From Primulina eburnea (taxonomy: Eukaryota; Streptophyta; Magnoliopsida; Lamiales; Gesneriaceae): a DNA stretch of 64,000 nt. Position numbers and translations under genes: made by a program. Below the pieces are notes generated by a model. The model saw nothing but the letters and a program-made list of their open reading frames with translations, had not been told where the DNA came from and made no database searches. Location: NCBI RefSeq assembly GCF_022965805.1, contig NC_133105.1:30391164-30455163 (forward strand). Reading direction: 5' to 3'. This document shows, piece by piece, positions 19,910-31,627 of the stretch. Within the stretch, counting starts at the first letter, position 1, and each line of letters starts with the position of its first letter.

Positions 19910-21910
19910 ATATTTGAAGCATCATCGGTTTTATGACATGCTATAAATGTGCCATCTTAGAGAATCTATCCACAACAGCGAAAATAGAATCCCTCCCCAT
20001 CTTAGTCCTAGGCAACCCCAAAATAAAGTCCATAGAAATGTCAATCGAAGTTCTTTTTAAGAATAGCACGCAAAAGTGTTCCCAAAGTTCTATTGACAAC
20101 TTCAGTTTGTCCATCCGTTTGAAGATGACAAGTAGTAGAAAACAACAATTTTGTGCCAAGTTTAGCCCATAAAGTCTTCCAAAAGTAACTCAAGAATATA
20201 ACATCGCGATCAGAAACAATAGTCCTAGATATGCCATGCAACCTAACGACTTCTCTAAAGAACAAATCCGCAATGTTTGAAGCATCATCGGTTTTATGAC
20301 AAGCTATAAAATGTGCCATCTTAGAGAATCTATCCACAACAACAACAATAGAATCCCTCCCCTTCTTAATCCTAGGCAACCCCAAAATAAAGTCCGTAGA
20401 AATGTCAATCCAAGTTCTTTTTAAGAATTGCATGCAAAAGTGTTCCCAAAGTTCTATTGACAACTTCAGTTTGTCCATCCGTTTGATGATGACGAGTAGT
20501 AGAAAACAACAATTTTGTGCCAAGTTTAGCCCATAAAGTCTTCCAAAAGTAACTCAAGAATTTAACATCGCGACCAGAAACAATAGTCCTAGGCATGCAA
20601 TGCAACTTAACGACTTCTCTAAAGAACAAATCCGCAATGTTTGAAGCATCATCTGTTTTATGACAAGCTATAAAATGTGTCATCTTAGAAAATCTAAGCA
20701 CAACAACAAAAATAGAATCCCTCCCCTTCTTAGTCCTAGGCAACCCCAAAATAAAGTCCATAGAAATGTCAATCCAAGTTCTTTTAAAGAATAGCACGCA
20801 AAGTGTTCCCAAAGTTCTATTGACAACTCAGTTTTTCAATCCGTTTGAGGATGACAAGTAGTAGAAAACAACAATTTTGTGCCAAGTTTAGCCCATAAAG
20901 TATTCTAAAAGTAACTCAAGAATTTAACATCGCGACCAGAAACAATATTCCTAGTCATTCCATGCAACCTAACGACTTCTCTAAAGAACAAATCCGCAAT
21001 GATTGAAGCATCATCGGTTTTATGACAAGCTATAAAATGTGCCATCTTAGAGAATCTATCCACAACAACGAAAATAGAATCCCTCCCCTTCTTAGTCCTA
21101 GGCAACCCCAAAATAAAGTACATAGAAATGTGAATCCAAGTTCTTTTAAGAATAGCACGCAAAAGTGTTCCCAAAGTTCTATTGACAACTTCAGTTTGTC
21201 CATCCGTTTGAGGATGACAAGTAGTAGAAAACAACAATTTTGTGCCAATTTTAGCCCATAAAGTATTCCAAAAGTAACTCAAGAATTTAACATCGCGACA
21301 AGAAACAATAGTCCTAGGCATGCCATGCAACATAACGACTTCTCTAAAGAACAAATCCGCCATGTTTGAATCATCATCGGTTTTATGACAAGCTATAAAA
21401 TGTGCCATCTTAGAGAATCTATCCCCAACAAAAAAAATAGAATCCCTCCCCTTCTTATTCCTAGGCAACCCCAAAATAAAGTCCATAGAAATGTCAACCC
21501 AAGTTCTTTTTAAGAATAGCACGCAAAAGTTTTCCCAAAGTTCTATTGACAACTTCAGTTTGTCCATCTATTTGAGGATGACAAGTAGTAGAAAACAACA
21601 ATTTTGTACCATGTTTAGCCCATAAAGTATTCCAAAAGTAACTCATGAACTTAACATCGCGACCAAAAACAATATTCCTAGTCATGCCATGCAACCTAAC
21701 GACTTCTCTAAAGAACAAATCTGCAATGTTTGAAGCATCATCGGTTTTATGACAAGCTATAAATGTGCCATCTCAAAGAATCTATCCACAACAACGAAAA
21801 TAAAATCCATCCCCTTCTTAGTCCTAGGCAACCCCAAAATAAAGTACATAGAAATGTCAATCCAAGTTCTTTTTAAGAATAGCACGCAATGTTTGAAGCA
21901 TCATCTGTTT
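19910..21910 (-). repeat. Integrase-core satellite, left segment (about 5.5 monomers)
   Basis: This is a tandem array of a ~363-bp unit whose minus strand encodes an integrase core of Ty3/gypsy chromovirus type. Landmarks are [30 protein letters not shown] and [16 protein letters not shown]. Its integrase differs clearly from those of G1, G2, G4 and G5, so it derives from another family (CRM- or Reina-like by my recollection). Several monomer classes appear in the same order as in the right segment. It ends at 21910 with TGTTT, which is repeated at 38526, so G2 split one array. The left end abuts G4 without a target duplication that I can see. Confidence 0.93.
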
Positions 21911-21967
21911 TGTAATGCCCGGAAATGTTAAAAATGTGAAGGGTACAATGTTGGAACAGATTCAGTG

Positions 21968-22147
21968 GCGCCCGAGCGGTAGAAAAGTCCCGCCCGAGCG
22001 CCATTGTTCAACAATGTTATGCTTTGGACAGAACCTTCCGCGCCCGAGCGGTACATTTTTACCGCTCGAGCGCCAAAGTGTCATTCGAAAAGTGTTGGAC
22101 AGAGACTGTCGCGCCCGAGCGGTACATTCTTACCGCCCGAGCGCCGC
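21968..22147. promoter_or_regulatory. U3 motif cluster, CGC-N4-GCG type with CCGA spacer
   Basis: Three pairs of facing motifs (GCGCCCGAGCGGTA then ACCGCYCGAGCGCC) sit at about 60-bp spacing just upstream of the TATA region. Each motif has CGC and GCG arms around CCGA or TCGA. The 3' LTR copy (30705-30890) shows C-to-T or G-to-A changes at CpG sites in these motifs. Confidence 0.65.
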
Positions 22148-22179
22148 CTGAAATGTGTAAAATTTTAAAGAAGACACGT

Positions 22180-22729
22180 ATGAGATTACATGCAATATAT
22201 ATAATGTGTTGTCTTCACTTTCCTTCATTCAGACAAAAAGAACCGAGAGCAAGCCTTGTTCCTTCAAGCTTTTTCATTTTAGATTTGAGATTGTGCAAGA
22301 TTTGTTCATCTGATTTTAATTCCGAGCCCGGATTTGTGATCCTTGCAACAAGAACTAGCAAAGGATAGTTATTATTGTCAGACTCGACATTCCGATTTCA
22401 AGATCTCGACAGACATTGTGCGACGAAAGGTATAATTCATGTGGTCACGGGATTATGAGATTACATGCAATATATATAATGTGTTGTCTTCACTTTCCTT
22501 CATTCAGACAACAAGAACCGAGAGCAAGCCTTGTTCCTTCAAGTTTTTTCATTTTAGATTTGAGATTGTGCAAGATTTGTTCATCTGATTTTAATTCCGA
22601 GCCCGGATTTGTGATCCTTGCAACAAGAACTAGCAAAGGATAGTTATTATTGTCAGACTCGACATTCCGATTTCAAGATCTCGACAGACTTTGTGCGACG
22701 AAAGGTATAATTCATGTGGTCACGGGATT
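22180..22729 (+). repeat. Direct duplication of 275 bp inside the G2 5' LTR
   Basis: 22180-22454 and 22455-22729 are near-identical, both starting ATGAGATTACATGCAA. The 3' LTR has a single copy. The copies differ at a few bases. The duplicated block includes the TATA region and presumed transcription start, so this LTR has two promoters in tandem. Confidence 0.9.
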
Positions 22730-23520
22730 GCACAACTCGATTCAGATTTGATACGAGTTTCCCTAAATCACATACTAGATTGTTATTACATTTCATTATG
22801 TAATGCTTTGTTTATTGATTTATAGTCGAGTCCTGAGATAGGAGATATTGGCAGACTGGCCAAAACTAGACGTTTCGGTGTATCGACGCATAGGAGTAGA
22901 TTTGCTCTATGTGTAGACCCTCGATACAGAGCTGACCGAAGTCTAGGAATAAGACGTACCGTCGCCCCGATTGGTTGAGTAGGTGACAGACCGTCTTATT
23001 CACACCGGGATCCCTAGATTAGAAATGAGTCGAGTCAAGATTTAAATGTTGAATACAGATTGGTATTCTTTTACATGTCTTAGATTATCATTCATGTTAA
23101 TTGATATATGCTATGCTTTTGTACATGATTTATGACATTGCATGCATCCATGTTTTATACTGGGATATGTTCTCACCGGAGTTATCCGGCTGTTGTCGTG
23201 TCTGTATGTGTGCATGGCAACCGGTGGGGCAGGATCTGGGTCACGAGGAAGATGAGAGATTGTTGATAGAGTGGTGATCTCGGGCGTTGCAGCTACTATT
23301 TGTTTGTACTAGACTTGTACCGAAACTTTTAAACACTGGTGTATGGTTGTACTAGACAGACATGTATGTACATTATGTTGTTTATTTCAGTTACAGACAT
23401 GATATGCTTTAGTTATACATTTGAATTAATATTAAAAGCAAATTTTTGACCCACATTTTCGAGCAAAGATCCAATTAAATCCCAAAAGAATTGAGTTAGA
23501 GCCCGGGTCCCCACAACAGG

Positions 23521-23532
23521 TGGTATCAGAGC
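23521..23532 (+). other. Primer-binding site of G2, initiator tRNA-Met type
   Basis: TGGTATCAGAGC lies 5 bases after the LTR end. The leader from here to 23771 aligns with that of G1. Confidence 0.9.
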
Positions 23533-23771
23533 AGTAGGTTCTGTAGACTGAGATAGAATAGAATGAGCGGGGTAGATCGAGTCATCTTACTTGCTTTTGA
23601 GATGCTAGCATGATTATTTCTTTCCCTATTATATGTTGTGTTGTATTATCTGAATTGATTTACAGCATTTCAAGCCTGAATCAGAACCGATTCTCGATCA
23701 GAGTCTATGATCAGAGGAGGGCTGAGACAGATGATATTGATTGTGCACTAATCAGTTTGATAATCAGATCT

Positions 23772-24013
23772 ATGCCGCCTAGACGTATACCACAGCCAGA
23801 GCAGGGTAGCACATCAAGTGCACAGATGGATGTCACCGCTACACCGATGGAGACCTTATTAAAGAGATTTCAGTCTTTCCATCCGCCTACCTTGAAGGGC
23901 ACAGAGAATGCAGTAGAGTGCGAGAGCTGGCTCGATGATATCGAGATGTTGTTTGAGTCTTTGGCATATACTGATGAGCAACGTGTGAAAATGATAGGGC
24001 ATCAGATGCAAGA
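23772..24013 (+). pseudogene. G2 gag, N-terminal part
   Basis: It starts at MPPRRIPQPEQG, matching G1 gag, and runs to the sequence around GHQMQ. There the solo LTR interrupts it, and the target duplication CAAGA lies at 24009-24013. The frame is open upstream to 23610, but that extension is leader by comparison with G1. Confidence 0.92.
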
Positions 24014-26264
24014 TGTGGGGACCCGGACGCTAATCCATTCCTTAATCATCTTTAGGAATATTAAATCAATTATAAAACAGGGTCTAAAATTTTTTTTTTC
24101 TAAATGACACAGCGGAAACATAATGTAATTAAAATCAAATTACATATTAAATATCACATACAACTATTGTATGATCTACAATAATCTAACTAGGTTCAAC
24201 TACATCTCAGTGCTGAATCCTAAATTGCTTCAAAGCCCGGATCTCCACGCTATCTAGTCCAGCCTCGTTCTCTTCTTGACCCTGATCCTAGCCCACCTGT
24301 TGCCATGCACACATACAAACAAGACAACAGCCGGATAACTCCGGTGAGAAATACATTCTCAGTATAAATCATGTATACATGCAATCATATAAACAATATA
24401 AAAGCATATAATGGATAATTCTAACATGTATCAAATCAGAACATGAATCCATACAATACTAAATCAAGTTCTAACTATGTACCTTAATCAGGAACATACT
24501 CAATATCAAGAATAACTCCTATTCTAAACATGTGCCAATATCAAGAACTTAATTAATATCAAGAATAACTTCTATTCTAAACATGTACCAATACCAGGAA
24601 CATAATCCATATCAAGAATAATTCCTATTCTAGACATGTACCAATATCAGGAACATAAATCAGTATTAATCAATACCATTCAATCTAGCTGTCACTCAAA
24701 CTCGTGACTCTACGATTTAGACTAGACTCAATCCTAGTCTAGGGATCCCGGTTTCCAAATGTGGTATTCCTATATCGAATTCCGTAATAGAAGGAACCGT
24801 ATTTCTATTACTCCATATAACCAATATCCTGGTATTCCTATATCGAATTCCGTAATAGACGAATTCCCATTTCCTATTACTCGATATAACCAAACATCCA
24901 GTGTCCTGACATATCCGTCATGGACTGTAGCTCTACCGCTAATATCCTATCTAGAGACATCGTGCAATGTACCGTGGCGATACAACCACTATCCGGCACT
25001 TCTGTCACAAGATAGCTCGTCTAATACCTGTCATCTAATATCAAGAGAACAAGTATATCAATCCACTTAATGCAAATATCAATGCAATAAGGTAAAGTAT
25101 GTGATTTAGGGAAACTCGAGTCAAACCTCACTCGAGTTGTGCAATCCCAACTCAACATTAATTTATACCTTTATCTTCTCGCTTAAAAGAAGAAGAAAAG
25201 GTCCCGACTCTATCTCGGTCCATTCCCAATCTGGTAATAACAATATCGAACAGGTATAATATCAATAAACAACTCAGTTCAATACCTGTTCTGATCAATA
25301 TCAAATCACAATACAATCTGATCAATGTCAATCGACATACGGTATATCAATACAATCTAAATCAATACCGACTCTGATCAATTTCAATCAACTGATGTTT
25401 CGACGGCATAACAATACTGTCTCGATAATCTCGTCACTCCAAACATCACAGATATAATATTAGAACTCATAATCAATATCGATATCTGTCATAATCTCAA
25501 TAACAATACATATCTGATATGAATTTTCAGTCAAATCCCTTCCAAAAATCATAACAATTACATAAACAGTCCGTTCTTTAATCTGACTTCGATTCTATGA
25601 TGTCTAACATGACAAGAACATCATATATGAATTCTATTCACTTCTGACAACAGCATAATTTCAAAGTATATCAAAACGTAGCAAAACTTACGTCCAGTTG
25701 TAGCCTACGTTGCTAGGAACTCGGTACTGTACTCAGATTCAAAATCTGACGGACGGATTGAAATAAAAAGGCGTAAGGATATAAAGCTTCCTCCTCGTTT
25801 CATTTTCTGATTTTCTCCAGGAAGATTCGTGTATATATATATATATACATATACACTTCAACTTGCATGCATCCAGAAACGTGGCACAATTTCATTCTGC
25901 ATGATTCGCGCTCGGGCGGTATGAAACTACCGCTCGAGCGCGGCAGTTTCTGCCCGAAATCTTTCTTATCACACACTGGCGCTCGGGCGGTAATATTCTA
26001 CCGCTCGGGCGCCACACGTTCTGTCCGAGTGATGTTCTTATGGAACGTTTCTACCGCTCGGGCGCCAGACTTGCTGTCCAAAATCCACATCCATGGTGCA
26101 TTGGCGCTCGGGCGGTCTCTTTCTACCGCTCGGGTGCCATGAGTTCTGTACAACAATCTTATTTTTCTTGCACCAACGCCCGGCCTCGTCATTTGAGTTC
26201 TTATAACCTCAATCACATCAATTAATTAACGTCTGATTATAATAATTAAATCTCAAGCATTACA
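24014..26264 (-). mobile_element. Solo LTR of a G3-like family, target duplication CAAGA
   Basis: In its own orientation it starts TGTAATGCTTGAG at 26264 and ends GGGTCCCCACA at 24014, 2251 bp, with CAAGA at 24009-24013 and 26265-26269. It shares with the G3 LTRs the 3' end, two minisatellites (about 24440-24670 and 24760-24900) and hairpin block 2 (24292-24346). U3 (25908-26145) has the CCGA-spacer motifs of G2 rather than the ACCC-spacer motifs of G3, and a TATA repeat follows at about 25834-25850. No coding region is present. Confidence 0.93.
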
Positions 26265-27916
26265 CAAGAGGTTGCCAAGAGCTGGTGGTTGACTACGAAG
26301 AGAGCCTTGGAGCACCGAGGCATTGATATCACATGGAAAGTCTTTAAAGATGAGTTCTATCAGCGCTTCTTCCCCGTTTCCTACCGAAAAGATAAAGGAG
26401 CTGAATTTGCGAATTTGAAGCAGGGACAGTGGAACATCGAGGAGTATGTGGCTAAATTTCTGCATTGTTACGATTTGCACCGCATGTGGCCGGGAACGAC
26501 GAGGCAGTGGCCGATCAGTTCATCAACGGGCTGAACCCCGATGTCTTTACCTTGGTGAACACGGGCCGGCCTAGTACTTTTTCAGAGGCATTGAACCGAG
26601 CGAAGGGAGCAGAGGCTGGCTTGATCAGGCAGCGAGGGGCTTCCTACGGTGTTCAGGGGCAGAGACCGCCACAGCCTACTACCGTACAGTTTCCACCACC
26701 TCCTCCTCGTTTCGATAGTGGATCTAGTGGTAGTGGCAAGAAGGAATTTTTGAAAGCTAAGGGTAACCAGTTTAAGAAGTCCGGGAGTAGTTCATCGAGT
26801 TCGAGTGGATCTCGACAGAGAGGTCAGGGTTCAGATTACAGTGGCGTATATTGTAGCTCGTGTGGAGGACGACATGCGACGGAGCAGTGTCAAGGAGTTA
26901 TGGGACGCTGCAACATCTGTAGGCAACAGGGACACTTCGCTAGAGTTTGTCCCCAGAGAGGTGCACCACGATTCCAGAGTGCAGGGTCATCAGCACCAGT
27001 GCCACAGATGGAGAGACAGGCATCCTCTGTACACTCCTTCCAGCCACCCTCCACACAGACCCAGCAGAGACCAGGAGGTAGTCAGACGGTGAGTCAGCCT
27101 CCCAGACAGCAGGCACGTGTTTTTGCCCTGATAGAGGAACAGGCGCAGGAGGCGCCAGATGACGTCATTGCAGGTAACTGTTTTCTTTGCGGTTATCCTG
27201 CATATGTGTTGATAGACACAGGTGCATCACATACATTTATATCTGAACATTTTGCATTGAGACATTCATTGCCTGTTGAGTCGATGTCTACAGTAGTGTC
27301 TATAGCTTCTCCGTTGGGAAGTGGTTTGATATCTGTGACTACTGTTAGACACTGTATGCTTCAGTTTGAGGGGCATGAGATTGATCTTGATTGTGTCGTA
27401 CTTGGGTTAGCTGATTTTGATTGTATAGTTGGTATAGACATGTTGACCAAGTACAGGGCCACTGTAGATTGTTTCCACAAGATTGTCAGATTCAGACCCG
27501 AAATGACAGATGAGTTGAAATTCTACGGCAAGGGTTCCAGATCTCGGATTCCCTTAGTATCTGCTCTGACTATGAGTAGATTGCTTCAGAGAGGAGCAAA
27601 GGGCTTTCACGTATATTCAGTAGACCTACTGAAGTCGAGCCCAGCATTGGCAGATCTGCCAGTGGTTTGCGAGTTTGCAGATGTTTTTCCTGATGAGATT
27701 TCAGGGTTACCTCCAGCTCGAGAGGTTGATTTCAGCATAGATCTTTTGCCCGGTTCTGTTCCTATTTCGAGAGCTCCGTATAGGATGGCACCGATAGAAC
27801 TGAAAGAACTGAAAGCACAGTTGGAAGATCATTTGTCCAAGGGATACATTAGACCGAACGTGTCTCCTTGGGGTGCTCCGGTGCTTTTCGTTCGAAAGAA
27901 AGATGGTTCGATGTGA
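26265..27916 (+). pseudogene. G2 gag (rest), protease and start of reverse transcriptase
   Basis: Gag resumes at VAKSWW. One T is lost near 26456 relative to G1, which shifts the frame inside gag. After that the frame is open through two zinc knuckles ([13 protein letters not shown] and [14 protein letters not shown]), the DTGAS protease and the beginning of reverse transcriptase. It ends at a TGA at 27914-27916 that replaces the CGA arginine codon of G1. Confidence 0.92.
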
Positions 27917-29293
27917 TTGTGTATTGATTACAGACAGTTGAACAAGGCAACAGTGAAGAACAAGTATCGTTTGCCGCGCATCGACGACTTATTTGACCAG
28001 TTACAGGGCTCATCTATTTATTCGAAGATTGATTTGAGATCCGGGTATCATCAGCTCAGAGTTAGAGATGTCGATATACCGAAGACTGCATTCCGAACCA
28101 GGTATGGGCACTACGAGTTTATCGTTATGCCTTTTGGTTTAACGAATGCACCAGCGGTTTTTATGAGTTTGATGAACCGTATTTTTCAGAGATATTTAGA
28201 TGATTTTGTGATTGTGTTCATTGATGATATTTTGGTATATTCAAAGAGTTTGACTGAGCATGCAGATCATCTGAGAATTGTATTGAAGACTTTGAGAAAA
28301 GAGCAGTTGTATGCTAAACTGTCCAAGTGCGAATTTTGGCTGAGACAGGTTGTCTTCTTGGGGCATATTATATCTGGAGAGGGTATTGCGGTAGATCCGA
28401 GTAAAGTTGAGGCTGTGATCAGTTGGCCGAGACCGAATTCTGTGCAGGAGATACGCAGTTTCATGGGTCTAGCCGGGTATTATCGTCGTTTTATCAGAGA
28501 TTTCTCCAGTATAGCGAAGCCTATCACCCAGTTGACACAGAAGAACATGCCATTTGTGTGGTCCGAAGATTGTGAAGCCAGTTTTGTAGAGTTGAAAAAG
28601 AGGCTGACTAGTGCACCTGTCTTGACGATTCCTTCAGGTACAGATGAGTTTGTTGTATATTGTGACGCATCTCACAGAGGGTTAGGGTGTGTTCTTATGC
28701 AGCGAGGGCACGTGATAGCGTACGCTTCTAGACAGCTGAAGCCGCACGAGACCCGTTATCCGATTCATGATCTTGAATTGGCGGCGATTGTATTTGCACT
28801 TAAGATCTGGCGTCATTATCTGTATGGCGAGAAATTTGAGATCTATTCCGATCATAAGAGCCTGAAGTACCTCTTTTCTCAGTCAGAGTTGAACATGAGG
28901 CAGCGACGATGGCTTGATCTGCTGAAAGATTTTGATTGCGAGATCAAGTACTATCCAGGGAAGTCGAATGCAGCGGCAAACGCATTGAGTCGAAAGGTAT
29001 GTGCTCTTTCCTTATCGACAGTAGGTGTATCGAATTTAGTAGAGGATTGTTGCTTGTCTGGGTTGACATTTGATATAGATAGTAGACCGTTGCGACTTGC
29101 TGTGATTCAGATTGAGCCAGATCTGATTTTGAGGATCAAAGAAGCGCAGAGAATCGATCCGAGCGTTCAGAAATCGATTGATATGGTCAGAACTGGTCAT
29201 ATATCAGAGTATCAGGTTAGAGATTCTGTTCTGTATTTGAATAACCGCTTAGTAGTGACAGATGTTTCAGATTTGAGACGACAGATCATGTAA
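27917..29293 (+). pseudogene. G2 reverse transcriptase, RNase H and start of integrase
   Basis: The same register continues from [14 protein letters not shown] through [10 protein letters not shown], RNase H ([16 protein letters not shown]) and the region before the integrase zinc motif. It ends at TAA 29291-29293, which replaces a serine codon of G1. The catalytic residues of reverse transcriptase and RNase H are intact. Confidence 0.92.
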
Positions 29294-30546
29294 GAGGCAC
29301 ACTGTAGTCGGTTTAGCATTCATCCTGGTGGCAGGAAGATGTACAATGACTTGAAGACACAATTCTGGTGGAAACAGATGAAGACAGATATTGCAGAATT
29401 TGTGTCTAGATGTCTGAATTGCCAGCAGGTGAAGGCAGAAAGAAAGAAGCCTGGGGTTTACTTCAGAGTTTGTCTATTCCTGAATGGAAATGTAGATCAC
29501 ATTTCCATGGATTTCGTGACGAGGCTACCTCGATCTTCGAAGGCTGTGATTCGATTTGGGTTGTCATTGACAGACTGACCAAATCTGCCTGTTTCATCCC
29601 GTACAGAATGACATATCGACATGATCAGATGGCAGAGTTATATGTAAGAGAGGTCGTCAGATTGCACGGTGTGCCAAAGTCGATCGTATCAGATCGTGAT
29701 CCACGATTCACTTCTCACTTTTGGCACAGCCTGCAGCATGCTCTAGGTACGAATTTACACCTGAGCACTGCTTATCATCCTCAGACAGACGGACAGTCAG
29801 AGCGTACTATCCAGACTTTAGAGGACATGCTGAGAGCTGTAGTACTAGATTTTGGTACTAGTTGGCAAGATTCATTGCCGTTGTGTGAGTTTTCATACAA
29901 CAACAGCTATCAGACTAGCATTGAGATGGAACCGTTTGAAGCTTTATACGGAAAGAAGTGCAGATCTTCGTTGTACTGGGATGATATCTTTGAGTTACCA
30001 GAGTTGGGGCCTGATATGATTCGTGAGATGACCGAGAAAGTGAAGATCATTCAAAAGCGAATGAAGACAGCGCAGGATAGGCAAGCGAAGTACGCCAATG
30101 TCAGACGCCGACCGTTGGTATTTGAGCAGGGAGACAGCGTATTTTTAAAGATTTCACCTTTCAGAGGCGTTGTCAGATTTGGCAAGCGAGGAAAGTTGTC
30201 TCCTAGATACGTCGGTCCGTATGAAATCCTTGAGAAGATTGGCGATCGAGCTTACAGACTTGCTCTTCCTCCTTCATTATCTGGTATTCATGATGTATTT
30301 CATGTCTCGATGTTGCGTAGATATATGCCAGATAGTTCTCATGTCATTCAGCCTGACGAAGCCGAACTAGATCAGACTCTGAGCTATGTTGAAAGACCGA
30401 TACAGATCCTTGATCGGAAAGAGAAACAACTTAGAACCAAGACCATTTCGCTTGTGAAGGTTCAATGGAGTCGGCATGGCATCGAGGAAGCAACTTGGGA
30501 GACAGAGTCTGATATGAGACAGAGATATCCTGAGTTATTCACATGA
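29294..30546 (+). pseudogene. G2 integrase and chromodomain
   Basis: The zinc region ([13 protein letters not shown]) is followed by a 1-base deletion near 29450. An insertion and a deletion flanking the first catalytic aspartate then scramble that segment before the register recovers at CDSIWVV. The second aspartate (VSDRD), the glutamate (DGQSERT), the C-terminal module and the chromodomain (VKVQWSRHG, EEATWETE) are readable to the stop at 30546. The serine codon that is a stop in G1 is intact here. Confidence 0.9.
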
Positions 30547-30633
30547 TGTAAGTATTTATTCAGCTTTTGTTTACACTGCTGTTTATATACGCCCTGAGTT
30601 GATGCTTGCAAGTTCGAGGACGAACTTATATCT

Positions 30634-30647
30634 AAGAGGGGGAGAAA
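30634..30647 (+). other. Polypurine tract of G2
   Basis: AAGAGGGGGAGAAA precedes the 3' LTR, identical to G1. Confidence 0.88.
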
Positions 30648-31627
30648 CGCAATGCCCGGAAATGTTAAAAATGTGAAGGGTATAATGTTGGAACAGATTC
30701 AGTGGCGCCCGAGCGGTAGAAAAGTCCCGCCCGAGCGCCATTGTTCAACAATGTTATGCTTTGGACAGAACCTTCCGCACCCGAGCGGTACATTTTGACC
30801 GCTCGAGCGCCCAAGTGTCATTCGAAAAGTGTTGGACAGAGACTGTCGTGCCCGAGCGGTACATTCTTACCGCCCGAGCGTCGCATGAAATGTGTAAAAT
30901 TTTAAAGAAGACACGTATGAGATTACATGCAATATATATAATGTGTTGTCTTCACTTTCCTTCATTCAGACAAACAGAACTGAGAGCAAGCCTTGTTATT
31001 TCAAGCTTTTTCATTTTAGATTTGAGATTGTGCAAGATTTGTTCATCTGATTTTAATTCCGAGCCCGGATTTGTGATCCTTGCAACAAGAACTAGCAAAG
31101 GATAGTTATTATTGTCAGACTCGACATTCCGATTTCAAGATCTCGACAGAAATTGTGCGACGAAAGGTATAATTCATGTGGTCACGGGATTGCACAACTC
31201 GATTCAGATTTGATACGAGTTTCCCTAAATCACATACTAGATTGTTATTACATTTCATTATGTAATGCTTTGTTTATTGATTTATAGTCGAGTCCTGAGA
31301 TAGGAGATATTGGCAGACTGGCCAAAACTAGACGTTTCGGTGTATCGACGCATAGGAGTAGATTTGCTCTATGTGTAGGCCCTCGATACAGAGCTGACCG
31401 AAGTCTAGGAATAAGACGTACCGTCGCCCCGATTGGTTGAGTAGGTGACAGACCTTCTTATTCACACCGGGATCCCTAGATTAGAAATGAGTCGAGTCAA
31501 GATTTAAATGTTGAATACAGATTGGTATTCTTTTACATGTCTTAGATTATCATTCATGTTAATTGATATATGCTATGCTTTTGTACATGATTTATGACAT
31601 TGCATGCATCCATGTTTTATACTGGGA
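30648..31627 (+). repeat. 3' LTR of G2, first part
   Basis: It aligns with 21911 onward but begins CGCAATGCCC instead of TGTAATGCCC, so the terminal TG is mutated. It has one copy of the segment duplicated in the 5' LTR. It is interrupted at 31627 by G3, and TGGGA at 31623-31627 is the target site. Confidence 0.93.

Larger units (their letters stand above)
21911..23515 (+). repeat. 5' LTR of G2
   Basis: It starts TGTAATGCCCGGAAATG and ends CCCACA, 1605 bp. Removing one copy of the internal 275-bp duplication gives 1330 bp, exactly the length of the reconstructed 3' LTR. U3 (21968-22147) carries six GC-rich motifs in three facing pairs. An AT-rich TATA region lies at about 22193-22203. Hairpin block 2 is at 23174-23229 and here has one arm mismatch (CAACCG). 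Confidence 0.95.
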
